Shown here piece after piece: positions 36,545-45,647 of a stretch of DNA of 64,000 nt (positions are counted from its first letter, which is position 1; every line of letters starts with the position of its first letter). Location of the stretch: NCBI RefSeq assembly GCF_023101085.1, contig NZ_CP064703.1, positions 8,184,001 through 8,248,000 on the forward strand, in the 5' to 3' direction. The notes under the pieces are model-generated. The model saw only the letters and a program-made list of their open reading frames with translations. It made no database searches and was not told the DNA's origin. The position numbers and the translations under genes are program-made. Source of the stretch: Bradyrhizobium sp. 170 (lineage in GTDB: Bacteria > Pseudomonadota > Alphaproteobacteria > Rhizobiales > Xanthobacteraceae).

Positions 36545-37525
36545 TCACTTTTGCCGATTGTAGTATTCCGGCATGGCGTGCGGATCCATCGCCTGTTCGG
36601 CCCTGCGGCCGAGAAAGAAGAAGCCGCTGGCGGCGTCTGCTGCGGCCCGGCCGCGGCCGAACGCATCGAGATACCTGATCCAGAAGAACGGCAGCACGAT
36701 CAGGCGTGACAGCTTGTTGCCCGCGCCGAGCGCGCGCGAGAAATAGCGGATCGACCATGCCAGCGCCACGCCGGCGCCGCCGACCGGCCCGGCGCTGATC
36801 TCGGAAAATCGCCTGAACAACCAGCGGTGACCGCTCTGCGTGAAACGCGAGAAATCGTAGGCCCGCTCATGCACCTGCTGCATGAACGGCGTCTCGGCAT
36901 AGACCAGGCCTTCCAGCCGAAGCACGCGATGCAGTTCGGCAACGACGGTTGCGGGCTCCAGCACGTGTTCCAGCACCGCCTGCACCCAGACACCGTCGAA
37001 CACGCCGTCGTCGAACGGCAGTCTGTGGGCGTCGGCCACCAGTACGGTGTGCGGCGAGGCATAGACATCGGTGCCGACGAGTTCGATGGAATCATCCCGA
37101 TAAAGTTCGTCGGCGCCCAAACCGATCGTCCCGCCGCCGACCACCAGCACCACAGGCCGCCGCGACTCCCGCTTCAACAAATCGATGAACTTCGTGCTGT
37201 TGGAAACCGCCACCGGGTTGCCCCCGAAGGTAAGACGATGCAGCCGCGAACCGATGGAACGGCGGCTGACGTCCCGCTGCAGCACCGAGCCATTCTCGGC
37301 ATCGTACATTCGGCGCTCAAAAATGCTGGCTGCAAAATCGATCAGCACCGGTTGCGCGCCGACCATGGGAAACCCGGCCTTGCTATAATCGCAGGCCCGG
37401 TTCGAACAGGACGGCTGTGACCACGCGTTCCGCAGCGCCGACGAACAGCGAGGGCAGCGAAGACGCTTTTTCCAGTGCGTGGGTTCCGTATTCGCTACCG
37501 AGCGGTCGACGGCAGAAAGCTGCAA
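36545..37525 (-). CDS. Class I SAM-dependent methyltransferase with N-terminal zinc ribbon
   Basis: About 326 residues from TTG 37525; no ATG lies upstream of the conserved part. Residues about 24-45 hold a CPRC...CSNRAC Trm112-like zinc ribbon. The methyltransferase core has VLVVGGGTIGLGADELY (SAM motif I), ELVGTDVY, VADAHRLPFDDGVFDGVW and LEHVLEPATVVAELHRVL, the standard UbiE/methyltransf_11 order. Acceptor unknown; position after the exopolysaccharide genes suggests a sugar or lipid-linked substrate. An overlapping frame starting at 37546 has ATG but no recognisable content. Confidence 0.8.
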   Translation of the reverse strand: MQLSAVDRSVANTEPTHWKKRLRCPRCSSALRNAWSQPSCSNRACDYSKAGFPMVGAQPVLIDFAASIFERRMYDAENGSVLQRDVSRRSIGSRLHRLTFGGNPVAVSNSTKFIDLLKRESRRPVVLVVGGGTIGLGADELYRDDSIELVGTDVYASPHTVLVADAHRLPFDDGVFDGVWVQAVLEHVLEPATVVAELHRVLRLEGLVYAETPFMQQVHERAYDFSRFTQSGHRWLFRRFSEISAGPVGGAGVALAWSIRYFSRALGAGNKLSRLIVLPFFWIRYLDAFGRGRAAADAASGFFFLGRRAEQAMDPHAMPEYYNRQK

Positions 37526-37921
37526 AGAAGGCCTCGTATGTCATTTCTTCTGCCCTGCCCGCACCTGGTTCGCGATCGATGCTATTTCGAATGCACAGAC
37601 AGCGCAACAATGCGGGGACCGGGAACAATTCGGATGGTCGCAATCTGGATGTCGCAGGAAGCCGCAGCACGGGGTTACCGGGAGGGCATGCTGGAAGGCA
37701 ACGCACGAACCCGCCCTGTTGTTTCGGACAAAATTTCAGGATTTGTCGAAACGCTTTCCAACCGGGCCTGCCTTGCGCCACCGACCGGGCGAAATCGGCC
37801 TCAGCCGGAGTAACCCGGCATTCACGACACGACCGATTGGGGGTTTGACAATTTCCGCCCCTGGGCAAATCCTGATCTGTCGGCCCGGCTTGCCACTTGA
37901 GCGATCGAGGAGTTGTTTGGC
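37526..37921. other. Non-coding stretch between methyltransferase and hypothetical gene
   Basis: About 396 bases. Several open frames cross it on both strands but none has a credible start with ribosome-binding site or family character. It should contain the leftward promoter of the methyltransferase gene and the rightward promoter of the gene at 37922. Nothing else recognised. Confidence 0.35.
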
Positions 37922-38272
37922 GTGTCAGCCCGCGAACCATCGCAGCGACCGGACGGATCCGGTTCGCGTCAGGTTTTTGTCCTCGACATCGACCGGAAGC
38001 CGACGCTCGCCTTTGAAGCAGACGACCTTGCTGCCGCGCAGGAAATCTGTCGCGACGCCGATCTGCAGGCCGATCTGACCGCGTTCACATCGGACGGCGT
38101 CCCGGTCTGCGGACCAAATTCAGCGCTCAGCCTGCGGGCGGCAGCACAAGAGGAGATCGCGGCGTTCCGGCATGCGGTCGAACGGGCTCCGGCGTCCGAC
38201 CAGCCCACCATGACGTTCCTGATCAAGATCGACGGTGTCATGGTCGTAACCGTCGGTCCCGAACGGGGCTGA
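37922..38272 (+). CDS. Hypothetical protein (about 116 residues)
   Basis: GTG 37922 is preceded by GAGGAG at nine bases; a TTG nine bases earlier is a weaker choice. The product (VSAREPSQRPDGS start) has no signal peptide or membrane segment, reads as a small soluble alpha/beta protein (VFVLDIDRKPTLAFEAD, ending FLIKIDGVMVVTVGPE) and was not assigned to a family. It stands alone and converges with the large secreted protein gene. Confidence 0.6.
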   Translation: MSAREPSQRPDGSGSRQVFVLDIDRKPTLAFEADDLAAAQEICRDADLQADLTAFTSDGVPVCGPNSALSLRAAAQEEIAAFRHAVERAPASDQPTMTFLIKIDGVMVVTVGPERG

Positions 38273-38290
38273 ACCGACGCGCCCACGTTA

Positions 38291-41200
38291 TCAGATGAAG
38301 AGCAGGTTATCCGCCGTCAGGGACGTCACGCCGATGAGCGTGATGGATGCATCATGACCGAGATCGATGACCGTGTCGTGTCCGACGACGTGAACGGAAA
38401 GATGCGCGATGTCGGCGGCGATCGTCGATTCGATCTGGATGACGTCGTGACCTGGCGAATCCCCGGCCTTGAAATCGTGGATCACGTCGTGTCCGGCCGC
38501 CTCCTTGAAGACAAACGTATCGCCGCCCGCGCTGTTCATGATGTCGCTTGCGGCCGTTGAGGTCAGCGTGACGCCGGACGCATGGGCCGTCATGGTATGC
38601 GAGCCGTCTTGGTTGTCGAAGGTGGTCGCAAGCCTGTGCCCTGCCGCATCGAAAACATCGTGGCGTGCCGAATAGGCCTGGCCCGCGATGCCAAAAGTAT
38701 CGACGTCCCGGCTGCCGTCGGCATGCCGCGTCGTTTGCGAGATCAGGGCGCCATCTGGCGCGTAGTTGGATTGAAGATAGGACCCGTTGCCTTGTGTCAC
38801 CGTCTCCTGCACGAGGTGACCGGCCTGGTCATCCTTGTCGAGCGTCCTGGTCCCGTCGGCGTCGACGGTCTGCTTCAGCGCCAACGTTCCGTCGGAATGA
38901 AAACGTTCGATCAGCACGCTATGTCCGGCGGAATCGTTGACCACATGCTGCGAAGAATAGTCTTTGCCGACGATGCCGTAGCTGTAGATGTCGCGGGACC
39001 CGTCGGCGTGCCGCGTTGTTTCGCCGATCAAGGCGCCATCCGCCGCGTAACTGGACTGGACGTAGGAGCCATCCATCTGCGTGACCGTCTGCTGGGCGAT
39101 GTGCCCGGATTGGTCATATTGAACGAGTGTGCGGACGCCGCTGGCGTCGACCGTTTGCTTCAGGGCCAGCGTGCCGTCGGCATGGAACTGCTCGATCAGC
39201 ACACTGTGGCCGGAGGGATCGCTGATCACGTGCTGTGAAGCGTACGCCTTGCCGGCGATGCCATAGCTATAGACGTCGCGCGAGCCGTCGGCATGCCGGA
39301 TCGTTTCGCCGGTCTGCGATCCCGATGCATCGTAGGTGAACTGATCGAAGGAACCGTCGGCAAAACGCCTCAGGAAATTGCGGAGGTGACCCTCTGTGTC
39401 ATAGGTGGCGCTGTCGACCGAGCTATCGCCACTGACGATTTGCCGAAAGGCAAGATCGCCGTCGGAAAAGAAGCGCTCGACAAGAACCGTATGGCCGTTC
39501 GCGCCGATGACGTCATGCTCGGACGCATAATCCTTGCCGGTGATCCCCGACATATAGACGTCGCGCGAACCGTCGGCATGGCGAACCGTCTGGCTGGTGA
39601 TGTTTCCGGCGCCGTCGGTCGCCAGCACCTGAAGCGCATCACTGGAATGGCCCGACAGACTCGCCAGCAGATTTCCGGTTTCGACGGTGCCGTCGGCGAA
39701 CTCCAGAAATTCGACGTTCACGAGATGGTCGCTGCCGTCGCGGTCGGCAATCCGGTCGCGCACCACGAGCTGGCCGCCGACGATGGTGATGTCGTAGTCA
39801 CGGGCGCTGCCGGCGAATACCGCCGTATCGCTTCCATCTCCACCGTCGATGTCGTCAGTGCCAGTGGCACCTGCGATGAGATCGTCGCCGGCGCCGCCAT
39901 TGATCACGTCGTTGTCCGTCGATGCGCCAAGGAACCAGTCCTGGTGACTGGACGCGTCGACATGGATGTTGCGGACGTAAAGGTCGAACGAGCCGGGCGA
40001 ACTCGCATTGGTGGCGTCGGCGGGGGTGACGGCAACGCCGTTGATCAGAAAATCCTTGATGTGCAGCGCGCGTCCCGGCGTGGCATTCGCCAGCGAGATA
40101 TCGATGCTGCTGATCGCGCCGGGGTTCTCGAAGCTCACGGTAAAAGTCTGGTAACCCGCAGGGTCCACCGCCGGCTTGAATTCCAGCAATCCGGATACCG
40201 GCTTGCCGTTGACCAGGATCTGGGCCTGGGCGCCGACACCCTCGACCACCGAGCCGTAGCCCACCAGGGTAACGGTGGTGACGGCCAATCTACCGGGCCC
40301 GCCGGGCCCACCGACAATGACGTCATCCCCGGCTCCGCCGCGAATGACGTCATCGCCCAGGCCGGCGTTGATCACGTCGTTACCGCGGCCGAGATCGATG
40401 ATGTCGGCAACCGCCGATCCCGGCGCAGTGAGGCCAGGCACGGCCCCGTCGCCGTGAAAATACTGCGAGACGATGGCTTCGGCCGGCTTTCCCATGACGG
40501 AATAGCCGGTGCTCGAATATTGGTTGTTGAGATCCCATTGCCAGAGTTCGGCCCCCTTGAACCAACTGCCGCCATGGGTGGACCAGACCTGGAAGAAGGC
40601 GTTGTAGGCGTCCGCCTGCTCCATCACGTCAGGCGTGCCGTTGCTGGTCCATGATCCCGGCGCGATGGCGGTGCCGTCGATACTGCGATAGCCGACCTCC
40701 GTCATGAGCAGCGGCTTGTCGTATGTCGTCGCAAGCGAATGGAGAAAGTCGACCGGCGACTTGTAGTCGAAGGCGGCAGCGTAATAAGGATTGACCGGAA
40801 CGGAGGTCCACGCGTCGACCAGCTCCTGCACGGTCGGCGCGTGGCTGGCCGTCAACGGCGGATAGGTATTGACGCCGATCGTGTCGAGCTGATCCCAAAA
40901 ACTAACATGGGAAGCCTCGTCGGTCGCGGCCGCATAGGTCAGTTCGCCGTGATAGACGTCGCGGACCGCCGCAATAAGATCGGTCCAGTAGCCGCGATAT
41001 TGCTGGCCGGACAGGCTGCTCATCTCGTTACCGATGGCGAACATCTCGACGCCGCCGGCCTGCGCGATGGTGGCGAGATGGACGATCTCGGCCTTGTAGG
41101 ACGCGAAGAAGCCCGCCACATCCGCCGGCGCCAGGCTGGATACCCTGGTTCCATTCAACGTCGAAAGCGCCGCCTTGAAGAGTACCGACAGGCCGGCGTC

Positions 41201-41431
41201 ATGCGCGGCCTGGAAGCTGGTCAGCAGGCTGGCGTCGCTTTCGGTCTTGGCCGGATCGGCAAAGACCGAATTGGCGGTTCCTGTTTGCGTCCAGATCCGC
41301 GCCGTGAGCTCGATCGAGTTCGATCCGAGCGACGCAATCTTTTGAAATGCCTGCTTGGCCGAGGCGCTCGAGAACTGCCCGTTCCATTCGGACAACGCGC
41401 CAAAACCCTGAATGTCGAAGATACCTGCCAT
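38291..41431 (-). CDS. Large type-I-secreted-like glycoside hydrolase (GH113-like) with calcium-binding and tandem repeats
   Basis: 1046 residues from ATG 41431 (GTG just before; GGAG ahead). Residues 1-340 form a GH113/clan-A-like barrel with candidate acid/base Glu136 (FAIGNEMSS) and nucleophile Glu245 (LLMTEVGYRS). About 345-380 are RTX nonapeptides (GRGNDVINAGLGDDVIRGG). About 385-480 look like a calcium-dependent carbohydrate-binding domain (TVTLVGYGS onwards). More RTX repeats (GGAGDDLIAG, DGGDGSDTAVF) follow, then three 95-residue repeats plus a partial fourth and an RTX-like C-terminus (DTFVFKEAAGHDVIHDF) ending DNLLFI. There is no signal peptide, as expected for type I export. Possible polymer-cutting enzyme; GH113 includes beta-mannanases, which would fit a mannose-containing polysaccharide (inference). 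Confidence 0.82.
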   Translation of the reverse strand: MAGIFDIQGFGALSEWNGQFSSASAKQAFQKIASLGSNSIELTARIWTQTGTANSVFADPAKTESDASLLTSFQAAHDAGLSVLFKAALSTLNGTRVSSLAPADVAGFFASYKAEIVHLATIAQAGGVEMFAIGNEMSSLSGQQYRGYWTDLIAAVRDVYHGELTYAAATDEASHVSFWDQLDTIGVNTYPPLTASHAPTVQELVDAWTSVPVNPYYAAAFDYKSPVDFLHSLATTYDKPLLMTEVGYRSIDGTAIAPGSWTSNGTPDVMEQADAYNAFFQVWSTHGGSWFKGAELWQWDLNNQYSSTGYSVMGKPAEAIVSQYFHGDGAVPGLTAPGSAVADIIDLGRGNDVINAGLGDDVIRGGAGDDVIVGGPGGPGRLAVTTVTLVGYGSVVEGVGAQAQILVNGKPVSGLLEFKPAVDPAGYQTFTVSFENPGAISSIDISLANATPGRALHIKDFLINGVAVTPADATNASSPGSFDLYVRNIHVDASSHQDWFLGASTDNDVINGGAGDDLIAGATGTDDIDGGDGSDTAVFAGSARDYDITIVGGQLVVRDRIADRDGSDHLVNVEFLEFADGTVETGNLLASLSGHSSDALQVLATDGAGNITSQTVRHADGSRDVYMSGITGKDYASEHDVIGANGHTVLVERFFSDGDLAFRQIVSGDSSVDSATYDTEGHLRNFLRRFADGSFDQFTYDASGSQTGETIRHADGSRDVYSYGIAGKAYASQHVISDPSGHSVLIEQFHADGTLALKQTVDASGVRTLVQYDQSGHIAQQTVTQMDGSYVQSSYAADGALIGETTRHADGSRDIYSYGIVGKDYSSQHVVNDSAGHSVLIERFHSDGTLALKQTVDADGTRTLDKDDQAGHLVQETVTQGNGSYLQSNYAPDGALISQTTRHADGSRDVDTFGIAGQAYSARHDVFDAAGHRLATTFDNQDGSHTMTAHASGVTLTSTAASDIMNSAGGDTFVFKEAAGHDVIHDFKAGDSPGHDVIQIESTIAADIAHLSVHVVGHDTVIDLGHDASITLIGVTSLTADNLLFI
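38735..39589 (-). repeat. Three exact-period 285-bp tandem repeats plus a partial fourth copy
   Basis: Copies begin at 39589, 39304 and 39019, with a truncated fourth from 38734 to about 38600, all at a period of exactly 285 bases (95 codons). Each opens with T-x-RHADGSRDV and contains a GHSVLIEQFHADGTLALKQ-like core and a DGSYVQSSYA-like stretch. The copies differ by many substitutions, so the duplication is old and kept in frame by selection. They lie between the RTX region and the C-terminus and may act as a spacer or sugar-binding stack. Confidence 0.9.
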
Positions 41432-41645
41432 CACCGCACTCCGTCTTTGTGCGACGGATAGCGCGAGGGATTAACGTTCAGCTTAAGATCGCTGCGGGTT
41501 TGTACGTGGTGGCCGACGATTTTTTTCAGCGCGGATTCTCGCGCTGAAGAATCGCCTCGCCGGTTCCAGCACGGGAACCTTGTCGTTCAATCGCGAAACG
41601 CAAGAAATCGATCTCGTGGATCAGGTTGATCGGAATCGGAATGCG

Positions 41646-42581
41646 TCAAGGACGGGATGCTTCGACTTTCTTCCAGGTCTGGTCGGGATCGAACCACGTC
41701 ATACGCTCGGCCAGCGACATCGTGTAGTCACCCAGATCCTTCTGGTAGACGGTGCCGGAATGATTCACGAGGAAGGTCATCACGCCTGAATTGCCATACT
41801 CCGCGGGATAGGCGAGCAGCGCAAATCCTCCGATCATCTTTCCCTTGACGACGTAGTTGAGCACTCCGCCGGGAGCGTTCGGTCCTTGCCGCGTCAGAAT
41901 GCGATAGTAGTAGCCGTGGTACGGCGTACGTCCTGTCCCGGCCTTGTATCCTTCCGCGGAGGCCTGCGCGACGAACTCGCCAAGTGGGCTCGCATCACCA
42001 TCCGACGCCGGCCAATAGAGGCCGTCCTTCTTGCCGGAGGAACTGACAATGCGCCGCGCATAGACGCCGGGCCCGGCACCGGTGCGGTCTTTTTCCGCAT
42101 ATTCGTTCTGCGCATCGACATAGGCCAGGCAGGTCTGAATCGCGTCGAGTTCGTTGCGTCCGATGCGCCGGTACAGGACTTCAAGCCGGCCGGCGGCTGT
42201 ATCGAACTTCCAGCTGGATTCCTGACGGATGAGCGGAATCGGGAGCGGGAAGTCGTCGGCTCCCACGACCAGAAACGCCTTGTCGCCTTCGACGGTCACA
42301 TTGTGCTTGGCATCGAAGGCTCCCACGAACCGTTCCCGCGCTTCGCGGTCCGCGACTTCATCGCCGGAGAACACGATCTCCACGCCATCGCGGCCGAGCA
42401 CCTTGAGGATATCTCTCGGCGCACCAGATCTGATGGCGACGGCGAGCGCTGTGGCGGCCTCCTCCGGTGTCTTGAAGACTTGCTGAGCATTGGCGAAAGA
42501 TAATCCAAGCAACAGAATGGCTGCCGCCGAGAGCGCGACGGCGTGTTTCCGACAGCTTTGCGTCAACCGAAGCCTGGTCAT
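41646..42581 (-). CDS. DUF2950 family exported protein
   Basis: 311 residues from ATG 42581 (MTRLRLTQ). The signal peptide (VALSAAAILLLGLSFANAQ) is cut near residue 34. The mature region shows FKTPEEAATALAVAIRSG, AYVDAQNEYAEKDRTG, the GLYWPASDGDASPLGEFVA stretch and a late PAEYGNSGVMTFLVNHSGTVYQKDLG, all characteristic of DUF2950. Function unknown. It follows the DUF3300 gene with two bases between stop and start, a pairing seen in many proteobacteria. Probably controlled by the FNR/FixK box upstream of the DUF3300 gene. Confidence 0.88.
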   Translation of the reverse strand: MTRLRLTQSCRKHAVALSAAAILLLGLSFANAQQVFKTPEEAATALAVAIRSGAPRDILKVLGRDGVEIVFSGDEVADREARERFVGAFDAKHNVTVEGDKAFLVVGADDFPLPIPLIRQESSWKFDTAAGRLEVLYRRIGRNELDAIQTCLAYVDAQNEYAEKDRTGAGPGVYARRIVSSSGKKDGLYWPASDGDASPLGEFVAQASAEGYKAGTGRTPYHGYYYRILTRQGPNAPGGVLNYVVKGKMIGGFALLAYPAEYGNSGVMTFLVNHSGTVYQKDLGDYTMSLAERMTWFDPDQTWKKVEASRP

Positions 42582-42583
42582 CG

Positions 42584-44173
42584 TCACATCCTCGCGCGTA
42601 AGGGGATCTGCGCGCCGGCTGCGAGCCAATCCTTGTAGGTGAGGAACTTGAGCCCGAGCCTGTCGTAGTGAACCCGCAGATAACCATCGCCGCCGCGCGT
42701 CACTGCACCTGGCATGACCGCCTGCACTTCCTGCGCCATGACCCCGACATGGGCCTTGTCGCTGCCGAGATAGCTGAAGCGGTAATAGCCGAGGCCGTTG
42801 TCCAGATGTCCGAGCAGGACGACGTCGTGCTTCAGCGCAATATCGGAACGCCGGCCGCCACCGCCGCCGCGACCTCCACCGCCGCCAAACCCTCCGCCGC
42901 CGCGTCCACCGCCGGCAAACGCTGCACCGCCGCCTCCACCGCGGAAGCCGCCGCCAGCCATGCTTGCGCGTGACACGCCGGCACTGGCAAAACTTGCCTG
43001 GCCACGGGCGGAATGAGCATTGACTGCCCTGCCCGACGACACGTTCCTGATCGCCGTATCGCGCCCGCCCTTGTTGCCCGCGCCACTGGAACGGCTGCGG
43101 TCGGCTGTCGTGGCGCGATCGCCGCCTTTCGCACCACCACCACCTGCCTTGGCGCGGTCGCCTCCTTTGGCGCGGTCACCGGCCCCCGGCCGATCGGCGC
43201 CTGCGCGATCGCCGGCACGATCACCCGCGCCGGCGCGGTCCTTTCCCGTGTCGAGCACCTTCTGGCCGTCGCGGCCGCGATAATCCATCCGGTCGGCAGC
43301 GCCGGCCCGCAGGTTGTTGTTGCCGAATTTCTGCGCAACGCCGGCGTTGTTGTATCGGACCCCCTGGCGGTGCGCCGGATTGTGCTGCCAGGTGTTCCCG
43401 ATGTTGGTCGTCCTGTTGTAGTGATTGACGTAGAGGTTGCGGTTACCCCAGTTGAAGCCGCCGCCCCAGTAATTGCCCCAGCGCCCGATCGCCCAGCCGG
43501 CGCCGAATGCCAGGCCCGCGGCAATCACGCCGGCACCGATGTAGGATGGATAGCCGAAATAATACGGCGGATATTCCGCATAGGGCCAGTCACCATAGAC
43601 CGTCGCCGGATCGTAGTAGGGAACGTAGACCGTATCGGACTGTGCCTGCTCGATGACGATCACCTCCTTGTTCTCCTGTTGCTGAACGCTGACGTTCTGC
43701 TGCTTGTTGGTGACGAGCTTGTTGCGCGCCTGCGCCTTTGCGCGCAGCCGCTGTACCGCGTCCATCACGTCGGGCTGCTGCGCCAACACGGCATCGCCAA
43801 GATTCTTGGTCCAGTCGATCTTGTCGCTCATCGTCGCGAGGACATCGGGTGTAGCGGCCAGCGCCTTGACGCTGTCGTCCCATGCCTGCTTGTCGACCGC
43901 GGCCTTGAGCGCATCGCCTTTCAGATTCTTGTTGGTTTTTACCCAGCGGTCGGCCTGCACCGCCTCCAGGGGATAGGTCGAAGCCGCCAGCACATTGGCG
44001 AGCAGTTCATCGGGGTAAAGCGCGATCGGCGCGACCAGCGCATCGAGTTGTTCGGGTTTCAGTAAGGTCTGCTCAGGCTCCGGCGGTTTGCCATCGGTCG
44101 CCTGCGCCGCCGCAAGGCCCGGCGACGCTATCATGATGGCGAGTGCCAGCAGCAAGTTCCTGCAACGCAACAT
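42584..44173 (-). CDS. DUF3300 exported protein with Gly-rich tail and S74-type chaperone-like C-terminus
   Basis: About 529 residues from ATG 44173 (GGAGAAGG directly ahead; ATG 44185 is an alternative). A signal peptide (LLLALAIMIASPGLAAA) is followed by DUF3300 (about 35-240: LVAPIALYPDELLANVLAASTYP split, then VYVPYYDPATVYGDWPY). A Tyr/Gly/Asn-rich region, GDRA repeats and a nearly pure Gly stretch follow. The last 75 residues (SDIALKHDVVLLGHL, VGVMAQEVQAVMP, YLRVHYDRLG) resemble the intramolecular chaperone domain of phage tail-spike/endosialidase proteins (S74). Function unknown; probably envelope-located. An FNR/FixK box lies 55 bases upstream. Confidence 0.87.
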   Translation of the reverse strand: MLRCRNLLLALAIMIASPGLAAAQATDGKPPEPEQTLLKPEQLDALVAPIALYPDELLANVLAASTYPLEAVQADRWVKTNKNLKGDALKAAVDKQAWDDSVKALAATPDVLATMSDKIDWTKNLGDAVLAQQPDVMDAVQRLRAKAQARNKLVTNKQQNVSVQQQENKEVIVIEQAQSDTVYVPYYDPATVYGDWPYAEYPPYYFGYPSYIGAGVIAAGLAFGAGWAIGRWGNYWGGGFNWGNRNLYVNHYNRTTNIGNTWQHNPAHRQGVRYNNAGVAQKFGNNNLRAGAADRMDYRGRDGQKVLDTGKDRAGAGDRAGDRAGADRPGAGDRAKGGDRAKAGGGGAKGGDRATTADRSRSSGAGNKGGRDTAIRNVSSGRAVNAHSARGQASFASAGVSRASMAGGGFRGGGGGAAFAGGGRGGGGFGGGGGRGGGGGRRSDIALKHDVVLLGHLDNGLGYYRFSYLGSDKAHVGVMAQEVQAVMPGAVTRGGDGYLRVHYDRLGLKFLTYKDWLAAGAQIPLRARM

Positions 44174-44227
44174 GGCCTTCTCCATTGCCAAACGAGACAA
44201 GCCAATCGCCGAAACGGCAGCGGACCC

Positions 44228-44241
44228 TTGATCAAGATCAA
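44228..44241 (-). promoter_or_regulatory. FNR/FixK box TTGATCAAGATCAA
   Basis: Perfect TTGAT-N4-ATCAA. Its centre is about 61 bases from the DUF3300 start, a distance that allows class II activation with a short leader. Probably activates the DUF3300-DUF2950 operon under low oxygen; the protein binding it is inferred. Confidence 0.78.
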
Positions 44242-44296
44242 AGGTCCAACTTCGACGCGAACTGTGCGAACAGGTTCGGGCCGCCTGTACTTGTGA

Positions 44297-45622
44297 TCAA
44301 GCCATCGCCTTGTCGCCGGGCCGTGCAGCCAGCAACGTTCGTCGGTCATGGACGAGGTTCTGAAGGCGATGCGCAGCCACGTTAAGAGTGGTAACATCAA
44401 GCGCGTTTTCGTCCCCTTCCGCTGCCTTCACGCGCTGCATCTGAAGGACTTTGTCGATCTCACGCTCGATTTCCGACAGCTCCGGCTCGCCCTCTGCCGA
44501 TCTTATGCGGCGACCGAGGGCGTAGAGTGAATCCAGCGCATGTTCGCTCTTGCGGGGTTCGCCGTCGCGAAGAAATTTCCACGCCGCCGCCGCCACCGAG
44601 ATCAGTGCGCCGAATATCATCGGGGCCAGAAAGATGGCGTTTCCCCATTGGTCCAGAAAACTTTCCTGCGTGCCGTTGTAGAAGGCGGCAGCACCGGGAT
44701 GGACCGGCAGATAAGCATCGGAATCGGTGCTGGGCGCGGTGATCTGCGCCAGCATTGGCAATTCGCCGAGCAGGTCTCTGCGCGCCTTCATCAACGCTTC
44801 CGCCAATGCGCCGGCCTGATCGTTGTCGAGTTGCTTGCTGGCAACCACGTAGAACGAAACTCTGAGCGTGGTTAGATCGTCGCCGGGAACTGGAGGCGAA
44901 CCGCGCAGCGTTCCTTTCGGGATATCGAAGCTTTCGTAGGCGCGCTGTTTCTCGGCAATGGCGCCGGCCGCATCGACAGGAATAAGGACCGGCGCGGCCT
45001 TCGGGTTCTGCAGAAAGAAGCCACGCAGCAGTGCCAGATATTTCTCAGCCAGGGGAACGACGATCAGAAGTGCGCGCACCTCTTTGGCTTCGAGCGCGCG
45101 CCGCGTCTCCGCGGGCGTGAGGTTGCGGAACGATACATTGGCACGGCCGAGATCGTACTCCTCCGTCAGGGCGCTGACGACCTTCCGGTTCATTTCACCG
45201 CCAACCACGCCGACGGTGACGCGTTTCAAGCCGGCGATGTATGTTATTTGGGATCCCGGGGGTGCAACCAGCAGTACGACGGCGCGTGCGAGGACAATAA
45301 TGGCCTGCGCCTGCGACAGGTCACCGACATCGCCGCGCACGACGGCAAGATCGGTCTTGTTCGACGAAAACATGTCGGCCGCCTCAAGCGCGCTTGTCGT
45401 CTCCACCAGTTTGAGACGTACCGGGGCATTCGCGGCAGCGAGCCGGCTTGCCAGCGCCGACATTAGTTTCGTGGCCTCGCCGTCGAGCGATCCGACCGCA
45501 ATGGTCAATGTCGTCGGCCGTGAATACCAGCGATAGCCGAACAGACCTGCTCCCGTCACCAGGACGACGACGCCTGCGACAAGGACCATCCGAAGCCATG
45601 ACGGCATTCTGATCGAATCCAT
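44297..45622 (-). CDS. TAXI-family TRAP solute-binding protein with extra C-terminal membrane anchor
   Basis: A 441-residue protein. An N-terminal helix (MVLVAGVVVLVTGAGLFGYRW, about 12-32) acts as signal anchor. The periplasmic part (about 38-320) is TAXI-type: TLTIAVGSLDGEATKLMSAL, the DLAVVRGD stretch, and later LLIVVPLAEKY. Unusually, a second helix (about 327-352, FLAPMIFGALISVAAAAWKFL) leads to about 90 mostly helical cytoplasmic residues. Ordinary TAXI proteins are soluble and end after the binding domain. No TRAP permease gene is near. It follows the HlyD-like gene by 25 bases, so this may be a sensory or envelope role rather than transport. Confidence 0.82.
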   Translation of the reverse strand: MDSIRMPSWLRMVLVAGVVVLVTGAGLFGYRWYSRPTTLTIAVGSLDGEATKLMSALASRLAAANAPVRLKLVETTSALEAADMFSSNKTDLAVVRGDVGDLSQAQAIIVLARAVVLLVAPPGSQITYIAGLKRVTVGVVGGEMNRKVVSALTEEYDLGRANVSFRNLTPAETRRALEAKEVRALLIVVPLAEKYLALLRGFFLQNPKAAPVLIPVDAAGAIAEKQRAYESFDIPKGTLRGSPPVPGDDLTTLRVSFYVVASKQLDNDQAGALAEALMKARRDLLGELPMLAQITAPSTDSDAYLPVHPGAAAFYNGTQESFLDQWGNAIFLAPMIFGALISVAAAAWKFLRDGEPRKSEHALDSLYALGRRIRSAEGEPELSEIEREIDKVLQMQRVKAAEGDENALDVTTLNVAAHRLQNLVHDRRTLLAARPGDKAMA

Positions 45623-45647
45623 ACGGCCTCACTGTTCACGGCCTCTA

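Noticed and set aside
37383..37940. Leftward frame with ATG overlapping the methyltransferase start
   Set aside because: Product has no recognisable features, whereas the overlapping TTG-initiated frame has zinc-ribbon and SAM motifs.
39293..40654. 453-codon rightward frame opposite the RTX/GH protein
   Set aside because: Repeats of the sense gene produce pseudo-periodic antisense sequence; no signal of its own.
41525..41548. TTCAGCGCG-N6-CGCGCTGAA as terminator of the DUF2950 gene
   Set aside because: On that strand the hairpin is followed by A residues, not T; it may be a stem-loop in the leader of the RTX/GH gene but function is unsupported.
41626..41639. TTGATCGGAATCGG as a further FNR/FixK box
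   Set aside because: Right half differs at two of five positions and lies just downstream of the DUF2950 stop, not before a gene.
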